DNA of 60,000 nt from Hydractinia symbiolongicarpus (taxonomy: Eukaryota; Cnidaria; Hydrozoa; Anthoathecata; Hydractiniidae). The notes beneath the pieces were generated by a model. The model was not told the DNA's origin. It searched no databases and saw only the letters and a program-made list of their open reading frames with translations. Shown here in pieces: positions 33,511 to 45,200 of this stretch (position 1 is its first letter; each line of letters opens with the position of its first letter). The stretch is from assembly GCF_029227915.1 (NCBI RefSeq), contig NC_079883.1, positions 23,748,001 through 23,808,000 on the forward strand. Direction: 5' to 3'. The position numbers and the translations under genes were made by a program.

Positions 33511-35232
33511 AACTGTCCTGGCCCATCTTTAAACGCGTTCTGTTTATAAACCGGACGGCCCAAACTTTAAACGGTGGTCCCATCTTTCAACAGTGTGACC
33601 CGTTTGCCAACGCTCCGATCCAACTATAGTATTCTCTCCAAATAACGGCCACTCTAAAAGGCGAACATTTTGGTCATACATCGGCCGTTTTCTAGTCAAA
33701 GTCTCATAAAAAAAATTTCCAAAAAGCGTACACATTAATTAGCGGACACTCTAGTTAGTGGACAATATTTTTTGCAACAAAAAGCAAATATGGCTTTTTT
33801 TTTCTCTCCAACTAACGGAAAGTCCAAAAAAATCAAAAGCGAGCAAAGAACATTTTAACATTTATTTCAAACATTTAACAACTTTTTTGTCCAGCTTGCT
33901 TTTAATTTAATTAGAAAGAAAGCTACCTAAAAAGATATGTAGATGAATATATTCAAAAAGAGTCTGGAAATAAAGACGAGAGATTTCATCTGAGGACGAT
34001 GACGAAGATGGTGATAATTCTGTGATTTAAAAAAAAGAAGTTTCTATTGCCACATCGCTAACAATGCTTGACGAGCTTATAGAACTAAACAATCACAATA
34101 GAGAGGAAAGAGAAACTCTTTCCTCCATTAAAAGGAAACTAGAGATTGTCAAGATAAATAGCAGAAAACAGCAATTGATTAAATACTTTGTAACAAAAAA
34201 TCTTAATCATTTATCCATCATTTGTTAAAATTTATTTGAAAGGCCTTAAAAATCTATAAAGTTTGAAAGTTTGGTTCGTTATTATTATGTTATTTCTCTT
34301 TTGTGATACAAAAATCGTCTTTATATTTTTTAATTTGTGGCTTAATGTAAAACTTTTCAAAAAGCGGACACTTCCAATTAGCGGACACTTTGGTCATACA
34401 CCGATGATTTCCGCTAAATGGAGATTATACTGTATCAACACTTGGCATTAGCAGCAAATAAATCACTGTTTTCGACTTCCTGCGTCCTGCAATAAATTTT
34501 CGGATTCCACACTACAATGTAACCCGACTTTTCGGGTTATGCGCATGCGTATCAGAATAGTATAAATGCAAGCCTCGGTCTTTTGTCGTTTGGAAAGCAT
34601 CACAAACTCCATACCAATATGCAAAATTACTCCAATACTGTTGTTCTGTTCTAATTTATTGTTAGGAAGATGTAAAAGAAATAATCCTATAAAAAAAAAA
34701 ATTTAAAATTGATTTTTCAACTTTTTATATTTAAGATTTGAATCATTTTTAAAATCTAAGGCGTTATAAAATTTAAATTAGTAAACAAATAAATAAGAAA
34801 GTTTTTAAATTCAACCGTCTCAAAGCATGCAATAATTCGAATTCCTTTTCAAACTAAAAAGTATGCTCGATCCACGCCAGTCGTAAAATTTTGAACTACA
34901 CTATGGCTACATTCAGAGAAAAGTTGATGAATTTCTTAGCAAGTTGCAAGGAGAAAAATGCATCACAAGTTTTGTTTTAACAAGAGATTATGGGAAGAAA
35001 ATAAATATAAAGGCCACATTTTTTCTTTTGAAAACTTGTTATAAAAACAAGCATTAATAGTTGGGATATGTGGCCCATTTTCTATAACGCCAAAGTTTTT
35101 TATTCAAATCTAACGCCGTGGACGCAGGCATTGATAGTTAGACCTTCCCATCTTTTAACGCTCTAACCCAACTTTCAACGGAGCGTCCCTTTTACAAACG
35201 AGACGGGCAAGTGTTAATAGATGGGACAGAAA
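33511..35232. mobile_element. DNA element with cccatcttt-rich ends in SLC6 intron 5
   Basis: The left part contains ggcccatctttaaacg and gtcccatctttcaac (about 33518-33595). The right part contains cttcccatcttttaacg and, inverted, gttaatagatgggacag (about 35150-35225). These repeated subterminal words in both orientations suggest the ends of one element of about 1.7 kb. It encloses a pogo-like remnant at 33625-34434. Exact termini and target duplication could not be fixed by eye. Confidence 0.4.
33625..34434 (+). mobile_element. pogo/Tigger-like DNA transposon remnant
   Basis: The ends read tatagtattctctccaaata and, reverse-complemented from 34434, tacagtataatctccattta. This is an imperfect terminal inverted repeat starting next to TA, the target of Tc1/mariner-pogo elements. 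Subterminal copies of gcggacactttggtcataca occur inside both ends. Near 33985-34200 the + strand encodes an acidic stretch (EISSEDDDEDGDNSV), a stop, then a helical tail (REERETLSSIKRKLEIVK), like the C-terminus of pogo-family transposases. The DDE catalytic core is missing. Confidence 0.55.
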
Positions 35233-36184
35233 AAAACATTCTGAAATCTTTTTATTTTTTCTATTTTCATGGAATGTTGATGGTTAAAAGCGCTAATGTT
35301 TTCACAGACTAAATAATTTTTTAAAGTTCTGTTATCGCGCGTACGCGTTCTTTGACAGTTTAATGAGTTTAATCATCAGTAGAAGATTATCCGTAGATTA
35401 AAAGAATGAACATAAATCCTAAGTATCCGGGTAGTCTTCTCCACGGTCGTAAAAATATAAAAGCTTAGTAATGAGGTGACACTTTATACACGGGGGAAGA
35501 GGCGCTAGATTTAGAGTATTACGTCCTCACTTCAAGTGCTTCTCCAAAACACTTACAAAATAATATTATATTGTATCGCCATAACGTTTCTATGATTGTA
35601 TTTATTTATCTACGTTTTATATTTTTATATTTATTCACAGGGTGGTATGTACTGGTTCCATTTAATAGACACTTATTCTGCTGGCTCGTCTCTTTTGTTC
35701 GTTGGATCCATTGAACTTGTTACTGTGGCATGGATATATGGTAGTTCATCTTTTTTATGAATATTGTTTTTATAAACAATATTTCTATTTGTTTACATTT
35801 GGATCATAAAGGCGGACTAAAAACAATGTACTAAAAATAAGACCTCGTAAACATTCAATGGAACCGTTTGCGGTTTACTATTTATTATCGTATTTATCTC
35901 CTCCCCTTTGCTTACACTTCACGATAGGTGTATCCGTTGCAGGGCTCAAAATTTAACACCAGTCCGTATCGCGTTGAAACTCGCGTAAATAAAGCAAATC
36001 CTCCAAGACTCGAGTTTGTTTCAGATCATGGAGGTAGAAATAGAATCTATCAAACAAGGAGATTCCATCTAACCTCCATGGTTAGATAGAAATAAAACTT
36101 TTTTTTGCCGCATTTAAAATCAAAACATACCTTGTGTTTTTGTGTGTTTTTTAACTTTGGTGGATTGATAAAAGACATACATTT

Positions 36185-36601
36185 AACTCCCGGTAACTGG
36201 AATCTCAAAATGACCAAGGAAAGTAGTTCGACTTAACGAATGTTTAAAACCAAGGTCCCATGTGGAATTTGATCTAAAATAAGATTATAGTTGTAGTTAG
36301 GGTTCCTTGTAAATTAAACGTTTCTTAACAGACAGCATTATCTATATATTACATCAGGAGTTAATAAAATCTAAGAGAAGAAATTAAAATCTGACAATTA
36401 TCTAGTCTTCGAAAGTTCGAATTAAGGGGGTGGGAGAGGAGGGGAGTAATATGTCGAGGTAACGAATGTGCGAGTTATCCGAGGTTTGAGTTTACCGGAG
36501 TTTATTTTAAGAAAGTATTAACGAAAATTTAAGGTACCCACGAAAATAGTTCGAGATAATGAAAGTTCGAGTTACACTCGGTGTTCGAGTTACCGGGAGT
36601 T
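36185..36601. mobile_element. MITE with aactcccggtaac ends
   Basis: aactcccggtaac at 36185-36197 and its exact inverse gttaccgggagtt at 36589-36601 bound about 417 bp. Inside are repeated ttcgagtta/gttcgagttac words near the right end. No coding sequence. It lies in SLC6 intron 6. Confidence 0.6.
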
Positions 36602-38864
36602 TGTTAGACTCGCAGCTTGTTAAGTCCGGCGGACTCACCTAAAGTAAGTACTCATAAATATAAGGTGGATGACTCGCTTCTTTCTTCTGTAATTTTTAAA
36701 GATGTTGTTTATCCGATATGAAACTTATCACCAATAACAACTTGGTTAAAAAAATTGCTGATGTCAGCATTTTTGCCAATCAAATAGTATTTGTATAATT
36801 ACTTCGCATGTAGTCACACTAACTCGACAAACAAAAAATAATGCAACAATATACACTAAGAAGTCCTCTAAAACTTATATAATATTTTTTTTCAGAAAAA
36901 ATAAGGGTTAAGAAGGATGCCTTGCACAATGCAAATGTCTTTTGTCAACAAATGAAATACAACTCCAACTTGTAACGATGAAAATTTCCTAACTATTTTA
37001 TTTTCCAGGTGCTGAAAAATTTAAAGGGAATATTGAAAGCATGGTAGGCTTTAAGATTTCCTATGTTTGGGTCATCATATGGAAGTTTATAACACCTGTT
37101 ATAACCATTGTAAGTGGCTATTTATAAGCAGAAAGTATTTTTTAATATTGCTTTGACTTGTCCGTCCTGGTGAACCGATACTACTTTTGATTAAAAGCCT
37201 AGAATACAAGCAACTTAAGAATTCTCATAATTAAACTTTATTATATTTTTTGTGAAGGGCCATACGTTTTTTATTGTCGCTGTAGTTGGTTCAGCAGTTC
37301 AAAACCTACAGACGAAGTTTGATTAACAGCTTTTGTTGAGATAACAAATTTGTCTTTTATCCGTTTGTCTTTTTTTCTTGTAGGGTATCTTCTTGTTCGG
37401 TTTAATAAATCACAAACGTCTAACTTTTGAACTTAAATATACCTACCCAGATTGGGCTGAAGCACTGGGATGGTCAATGTCACTTGCTTCAATGTTGTGC
37501 ATTCCAGTTGTAGCGCTAAAAAAAATTGTACAAACAGATGGTTCATTAAGAGAGGTAAAAAAGTCGTTTGTGGCTTTACACAGTTCTTATTATTCTTTAC
37601 CTCTCAGGAAAAATATTCTGTTTGCTAGTTCAAGAAGGCCTTGAATGTTTTTTATTAGCAAGTGCCAGAGAACTGTCAAGCACGTGTTTTTGATTCATTA
37701 ACACAGCCTGGGATTACTTATGCATTGTATAGCTACAACTACAAACTTAATTTTTGATATTTGATGAAAATTTAACAGTAAAGTATGCGAATTGAGCCAA
37801 ATTGTCAGCTAAGCTGTTTACTGTGTTTTGTCAGCAACATGCACGAAATATTGTGGGTTGTTTGAGAGGCTTTGATGCAACACGGGGGTGCAAAGAATGA
37901 TGTTCTATTTCATCAATTAAGAATGTAATCACAGTAGGAAAATTTTCGCGAGTTTTCATTAATTCTTAGAAGATTGTCCGGACATAAAATTTCTCTCTTT
38001 TTTTTCGTTTTTTAAACGATTCACACTTATTTTTTCCTTCTGATTTTTTTAGCACTAGAAACAATAGATAAGTTGACTTCAGTTTTAGCAGTCTATATTA
38101 TATTGGAGAAAGAATAGCAACATGAAATTATTTTTTGTGGAATTTAATATACCAATTATTAGGACTTGTTAACAATGCGAAAAATTAGTTCCCCTAGGTA
38201 GTCTTATGGCTAACATAATCGGGGTTTCGCCTCACAGACAAGTTTTTTATATAAATATTAGAAACGAAACTCTAGGACTGATCTAATATTTTATTCACCG
38301 CCTGTCCTAAAAAATGTCTAATTCACTTCACTTCTTTTCAAAAAAATTTTTTCGAACTTTGAGTGAAAAGAAGAACGTATACACCTATCATAAATATTAA
38401 TTACCTCGAAACTATAATCTTGACTCAGACTGCAGCTGTAAAAATAAGTATATACTAGCCTGGAACAGCATATATATAATTTGAAATATTCTGTATTTAT
38501 AGCTCGTTTGTTCTTTGCGAGAAAACTTTAACATGCAGCCCCACCACTTGAAATAATATTACGATGTTTTGTTTGTCAGTTAAAAAAGCCCTTTGTACAA
38601 ACAATGCCGACGTGTTTGCCGTCAACATTTTAGGCTGATAAATTGTAGAGGAAAAATGACTCACTCGTCGACAATTTTATGCTGACGAAACTCCAGGTTA
38701 ATTTCAGGGGCTCAAAATATTCAAGTTATGGGGATTAAAATTTTATTATGTATACTTTTACCCGCAACTGAAGAAAAATGTTTTTTGAATTTTTCACTTA
38801 GAAATAATGCAACTTTTTGATGCAGAAGTACAAAGTTAAACAAAATCTGTGCCATTTTTCCGCC

Positions 38865-38959
38865 TCTATAATAATAGCCGTCATCTGTCTGTTTGTCTGT
38901 CTGTTACGGAAACACGAAATGCGATATATAATGGATATTTACACGGGTTTGGCGACTAG
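38865..38959 (+). mobile_element. Very short Helitron-like copy
   Basis: Starts TCTATAATAATAGCCGTC, contains tctgtttgtctgtctg and the aaacacgaaatgcgatatata segment shared with 16705 and 5815, and ends ggcgaCTAG followed by T. The terminal hairpin is lost. About 95 bp. Confidence 0.6.
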
Positions 38960-39186
38960 TCTTTTCATAATATTTCAACCTAACGGTCATATTGTTTTTA
39001 GAGATTGCGCGTACTGACTACACCATGTCTAGAAGACCGTACTGAAAAGGACATAAATGACGAAGCTCAATATTTGGCAAGTGCCATGTAGCAGTTTATC
39101 AAAATGAGAATTATTGTGTCGTGTTTATTACCTTTTTGAGGAGTAGTAGCCGAAATGCATCTCACCAAACACAATCGAAAATGTAA

Positions 39187-39397
39187 ATACCGCACTTTGT
39201 CGAACGCAGCTGTAATTGATAATACTGAACTTCATCGAACACATCAATAATTGTTAATACCGCACTTTATGTAACGCACCAGTAATTTTTAATACCGCAG
39301 TTTATCACTTTATCAATTCTGTAGCAATAATTGTTAATACCGCACTTTATCGACCTGTAGCCATAATTGTTAAAACTGCATTGTATGGAATTCTACA
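39187..39397 (+). repeat. 35-bp minisatellite, six units
   Basis: Units begin ataccgcactttatcga and end aattgtta. Starts are at 39187, 39222, 39257, 39292, 39337 and 39373, a period of 35 bp with one 45-bp unit. The units are diverged, so the array is not recent. Confidence 0.75.
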
Positions 39398-39944
39398 GAA
39401 GAAATGTGTTCATACTTATCTGTTATCAAAGACGCGATGTTTATTTAATTTTTCCAATTTGATTTAAAGAAAATTCCACACTGTTTCTTATAGAGTTATT
39501 GCTTAAAAAGAACGAGTCGAGGATTTGACTGTAAAATATTAACAATAGCAGTATGGTCCGATAATGAGAAGCGTTAATTTAGGGTGGGCGTATAATGGGC
39601 GGCTGTTTATAGCTTTCAACTGAAATTTAAATCGTTATAGCATGGTTATAGCTACCGTTATTTATATTAAATATTTTCACTTATTTTATCAAATGCAAGT
39701 TTATTCAAATTATACAGTTTTGATTAAGTTATCCCTGGTGATTACAAATTATATTTTTAAATAAGCATGTATTTCTTCTCTCCTTGTCTTACTAATATTT
39801 ACTCTCCTCTAAAGGTGTTCGTTCCTAAATGATAGCTTCGCACCTTTTTTTTTATAAATATTCAGGTCCCTCAGAAAACAAAAATCGTTTCAGGGGCTGG
39901 AAGGTGTGTGTGTCAGGGAGGTTACCATGGTTGTCCTGGATTGT

Positions 39945-40330
39945 CGCAAAAATTTTGCGAAATAAACTGATTCAATTTATGTAGTACTTTAAGGGAAGAA
40001 ATTATTTCGCGAATAAAAAAAATTACATTTTTCGAGAGAATTTATTTTCGCGAAAGTTTAATTTTGCGAATGGCCAAAAATCTAATTTATTTTCGCAATC
40101 TCGCAGAAATCGAAATTTCGAGGAAAGTAAGGAATTTTCTATTATAATCAAGTATATGAATGCCAGTAAAGAGACAGGGGTAATTTTTTGAAATCTAACG
40201 TAAGAAAAAGTTTTTTTCAGGAATTTTTTTTTCGCGTATTACAAGAAATTTTTTTGTGAGATTTTAATTAAGCAATTTTGAAAAATTAAAAATGTCGCGA
40301 GAACTTAATTTCGTAAATACGAGGATAAAT
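39945..40330. repeat. Cluster of ttcgcgaa-type words
   Basis: The self-complementary word ttcgcgaa and one-base variants (tttgcgaa, ttcgcaa, ttcgtga) occur many times in both orientations in under 400 bp. The same words appear near 600, 7655, 22340-22400, 31981-32210 and 58555. It probably represents fragments of one abundant foldback element family. Confidence 0.45.
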
Positions 40331-42288
40331 CGCGAAACTCGCTTAATCTTATTGATCTTATTGCTGCTTGTGGTACACGCTTTTTATAAGCAACCTTTGA
40401 TATGACAGATAAGCAACATAGAAAACGAAGCAACTTGTAAGCTACAGCCACCCTGAAGTTAGTAAATGAAAAAAATAACAAACAAAAAAGGTTCTGAAAA
40501 AAGCATTGTCGTAAGTAAAAAAAAAATTTTGCAAAAAACGAAAGTTTGTTTAAAAAATAATTATTCTTTTTGAATCATTATTTTTTCACTACAAACAACC
40601 ATCAATTTAGATAAAAAGAAAGTCAGTCGTTATAAAATACTAAAATCAATAAAATGTCAGTAATTCAATTTCAGCCGGAATTTACTGAAAACTGCGAAAA
40701 CTGCGAAGATTTTCTTCCCCGTCCCCGCGAAAGTTTGATTTTTTATAACTAGCTTGCCTAACTGACTTTTTCAGGTAGAAAGTCAGTAAGTAACAGCTAA
40801 GCAGCCTGTAATGCACACAAAAACTAAAACAAAATTGAACCGCAACCCAAATTTTGTGCTGCTTATGAAAAAAGGCATGTAACAAGTCTCTTTACATAGC
40901 ACATTCATTCCACTTACTTAACATAGTTCGATACGTAACCAAAAGGACGGCTAAAGATTTCTTTTTAACACATTCAAGGAAACTTCGCTCCCAGTAACTC
41001 CTAAAATAGGCCGACGACGACGGATAAAAAGTCCCGAGAATGTGGTTGGTCTTGAAGTTATAATCAGGAAGCTAGATTAGGAAGCAGTGATTTCCAAGTG
41101 GTTTTTTGTAAGACTTGTTTAAATAGCAACCTTTAGAATAGAGAAGAAAATAATGTAATGTTTATCATAGGATTTTAAACTCGTTTGCGTTGTTTATTTG
41201 TTCTCAATCACTGGCCGCGCCATTATTAACTAATATTGTTACGACGTTTGAAGCTAATCTGGATAAATGTCTTTAAGGTCCAGCTTGACAACCTCCTTTA
41301 ACAAACTCGATTCCACTGTGGCTCTCAATCCGAAAATAGTAAAATTGGGACGTGGCTGGGGGTGGCCTTCACTAGTTTTAAACCAGCCAATAAACTTTTG
41401 CGAAGCAAATTTGTGGTTGTTCGTGACTTTCCTCCAAGTTTGTGACAAACAGAAGTAGCCAAATATCAGAAGTAGCCAAATATATAGTGCATAGAAAAAT
41501 TCTTCTTCAAGGTTATTTTCTCATCCAACTGAAAATAAAAAAAAGTTATCGTATTATATGGAGATCTACCTTTCCCTTTTAAATACATTTCGCCATTTTA
41601 TATTTACGTTCAGTAATTTTATACTTCCCTTCTTCCTATTGCACTTCCTATGTTGCAATGCGCAATGTAATACAGCAAGACAGCCAAATGATGGAACAAT
41701 ATTTATCTTTTTTATAACGGCATAAAGTGTGTACAAATGTTAAGAAATTGAATTCATAAACAACACAATGCTTATGTAATGATGTTCCACCTTTATGTTT
41801 GTTTCCGGTCCGGGAGAAATTGATCAATAAACTTCGCGAGCCCCTACGGCGGAGTTACAAAAACATGGAATGTTAATGGCAGATTTATTAATTTATTTCA
41901 TCGTGGTTGAACACACCAAAATTCATAAATAATAGATCCTTGTTGAGAAATTTAAGTATGTACAACTTGTAGTATGGGCTTTGCGATAACTGTTTCTTCG
42001 AAATTAAGAACAGAATGGAATTGGGATGACAGCAGAGAGTAGAAGGAAAGTACTTACTAAAGTCATTGAATTTATTAATAGACAATTGTGAAGAAAATAT
42101 AGAAAGTGAAATAAAAGAGTTTGTATCATTAAAAAGAGGAGTAGCTGTATGTCTTCTTACTATCATCCACAGAAATGACATTACGCATACAAATTATCTA
42201 TAACTGAACGCCTCTGATGCATTAGAACTATTTCCTTGATAACTATCACACAAAACTATATAGCAAACAGGGCCTGAAGAGTAAAACG

Positions 42289-45200
42289 ATGCCGAAGAAA
42301 AAAGGGGGCTTATTTAGTTGCTTTGGAGGTGGTACTGATGAGCAGCCAGAAATTAGATATGAACCAGAAGGAGTCAATCTACAAGCCAGGGAGCATGATG
42401 TTCCCATGCCTGATATTTCAGAATTAGATGAGAAATTTACAGAACTTGTTGTAAGTTATTTATTCATCTGTAATGTCTAGCTCGCTTGCTATGTTTCATT
42501 TTTTCTAGCGAACTAAGTCTAATTTTGATACTGTTTTTATCCGTTTCAATAAAATCAGTATTAGCTAGCCGGCTAAAGCAGAATTGCATTTTTACACTGA
42601 AGTTTAGGATGAAGAACCAAAGCATTTTTCTATGTGGTGTTATTAAGAACTCACACCTTAGCAAGCTAAGCTCAAAATAAAAATGTTAGCTAGCTAGGTT
42701 AAAGTATTTTAAAATATAATATATAGCAAATTATAGAATATATCAGAATCGTTTTGGTATAATTTTGGGTATAATTTAGATTTAAAGTTATGATTTAATA
42801 ACCCTAAGTAAGGCCTCCAATACTTCTTCAGAATTTCGGTGTATATTCAATTTTTTTCTACTTGAGATACAATATATTATAATAATTTTTAGCATATCAA
42901 TCAAACGCTAAATGTAACACACAGGAGAATCTCTGTTCTTTACAGGTCCCATGTTGTCTGTTTTTTAACCAAAATTGGTTGTTTTGGAGGGTCTAGTTAG
43001 AGTGTATCCTCCCAATGATTATTACTTGTGTATACAAATATTGTTTTTGAAAGGTGAGGTATGGATATAAGTCACCAGGACAAAAAACTCTTGTATCACA
43101 AACACAGAGACTTGAAGACAGGGATATACATTTTCGTGTTTACAATTATAATTTTGAGAGCAATTTTGAAAAACCCTTTTGCAGGGAAAAATAAATAAAT
43201 TCTATATCGGCCATGTTTTCCCCTTAAATGTACTATACAATTACATTGTCTGTATATGGTATGAAACACGTATGCAAATGTTGTTTTAAAACACAGTTTT
43301 CTATTTCTTGTAATGTAATTTACTAATTGTAATGCTTTTTTAAAAAAGTCTTCCCCTTACTTGTTGCTAAAATATATCATCAATTTATGTTAAAATACTT
43401 ATATAAATAAGAGGCATATACCATGACGAAATTAAAGAATATTACATTACATAATTTGTTTACATTTAAGCACATATTATTAGGGATTATCTCATATTTA
43501 TTTACTCTTGGCATAGATTGGAACGAATATAATATCTTACGAATGTAAGCATGTGGGAAATGCACACAGGGCAACACTCCTCCTTGCTTTTAGAAGCATA
43601 AAGGGAACAATTCTCACGCTAATAATAAATGAATAAATAAATAAGTTATAACATATGATTTCATTTTTAACAAAAGTTCAGACAGCTTGTTCATTTTTAC
43701 ATAGGATTAAACAATGATTGTAAACACATATTTCAGGAACAATAAACAACACATTTTATTTTTTTGCAACAATCTGTTATACATGTATATATTTGATGAT
43801 TCATAAAAAAAATTAACAAATTTCATTTCTGGTAATTCGTCACCCCATATGTGTATATTTTACATTCTTTAAATTCACTTATTTATAGAAAGATGATGTC
43901 AAACATATAATTATCTGTTTCTTTAATATATGTGACTATTTAAGGGAAATTTATGTTAGCAAATATATAACAATATGTTTACGCACTTTCTGTTTTAATT
44001 TAATGATGTCATTGTTTTCTGGCCAATAAAAAAAAAATTTGAAAAATTTCACAGAGTACTTTTAGCAAAGTTTATAGTTAAATTTGGGTGTTAACAAAAA
44101 CTTAGGAGACATGTGCTATATACATTTATACAAATATTTTAATTGAAATCCTGTATAGGAATTTGTTACCATATTTATATACTGTCATTTTCATTACTAA
44201 CAACATGTATAATAACAAAACAAAAAAAATATTTGAAGCTCAAACAACTGTGGATAAGTTCTTCAAATTGTCTTTTGTGTGTAAAATAAATTAGAGCTAA
44301 ATAGGTTACAGTTTAAATGAAGTCTTTCCTACATGCTGGGGTTGTGTACACATTATGGGTGACTTAATTAAAGAAAATGTTGTGGTCTGTTTTAGTATTG
44401 TTATAAAGTCACCAATCAAAATTTGAAAGCTTCTCAAATTGATTGAATGACCCTACTTACTTGTACAACATCTTCTAAAATGATGTCAACATTTTTTGCG
44501 AAACCTACAAATAATTTTAAAAAAGAACATACAAAAAGTTTATATACTCTTCAAAAAACACCCAGCCCTCTTTGCTTTCTTAATAGCATTAATGCCACAA
44601 TAATTTTAATAGGTAAACAATAAACTGCAATTATATTTTATCCCTAAAGATTTGGTACGTTTTACTGGTAGCGCTAGTAGTTTTGAATTAAGAATATTAT
44701 AAGTACATCTGAAGAGTAAAATGACTGTATATACACGGACAAACATCTTGTTTTCAGTTGTTAAGATAATTTAAGTGCTGATTAAACAAAAATAACACTG
44801 TGGTGGATTATCCATTTTCATTTAAGATTGTATCTAAACACTTTAAAACACACAAAATACACCTCTTATTAATGTATACCCTATCAAATTATTTTATTGT
44901 TCAACTTTCATATAGGCTTCCATTCCTTCTTTTTAAAGTGTAAAACAAAGTATAAAGGAAAACAAAAGCAAAACACTATATACACACTAACTTACGGGTA
45001 AAAATTTTCGTGGGTACAAATTTTTTTGAATTTTTACCTTAAGGGTACAATATTCATCTTTACCTAAATGATTTTAGGTGTAGCGTTTTGGTTACGTCAA
45101 TGCTCCTAAGACTACGGAAGTTTATGGACTTATAATTATTTTTGTCTTAAGTGCTGTTTGCAACAGGGTGTAATCTCTGTGTAACTACATCCGACTTTTT

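Larger units (their letters stand above)
28120..37554 (+). pseudogene. SLC6 (neurotransmitter:sodium symporter) gene lacking TM3-TM6
   Basis: Exons: 28120-28264, 28380-28514, 31737-31867, 32632-32744, 33232-33363, 35641-35740, 37009-37109, 37384-37554, all with GT-AG borders. The first ATG is at 28120. TM1 reads [13 protein letters not shown] and TM2 LFFLELGIGQYSQ, both signatures of SLC6 carriers that move amino acids or amines with Na+ and Cl-. Exons 3-8 encode TM7 (ATSIFSGFVVF), extracellular loop 4 and TM8 ([29 protein letters not shown]), TM9, TM10 (GGMYWFHLID), TM11 and TM12 (WAEALGWSMSLASM). TM3-TM6 are absent. Exon 2 ends in phase 1, while exon 3 needs two bases before it, so direct splicing hits a stop after seven codons. 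The gap is filled by a SINE palindrome and a LINE. The last C-terminal exon was also not found. The single exons show no internal stops, so the loss looks recent or the assembly is deleted here. Confidence 0.82.
37555..42288. other. Intergenic between SLC6 remnant and DAAM gene
   Basis: No exon of the missing SLC6 C-terminus was found. It holds a short Helitron-like element, a 35-bp tandem array and a stretch rich in ttcgcgaa words. 41205-41460 is less AT-rich and open on both strands for about 64 codons, but neither frame shows a known domain. A TATA-like ctatatag lies 33 nt before the DAAM start codon (near 42256). Confidence 0.5.

Noticed and set aside
39187-39397. CRISPR-like array
   Set aside because: The units are adjacent diverged tandem repeats without unique spacers, and the DNA is eukaryotic.
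41254-41458. Opposing 63-64-aa frames in a less AT-rich stretch
   Set aside because: Both strands are open over the same bases, there is no recognisable motif, and no splice partner fits.
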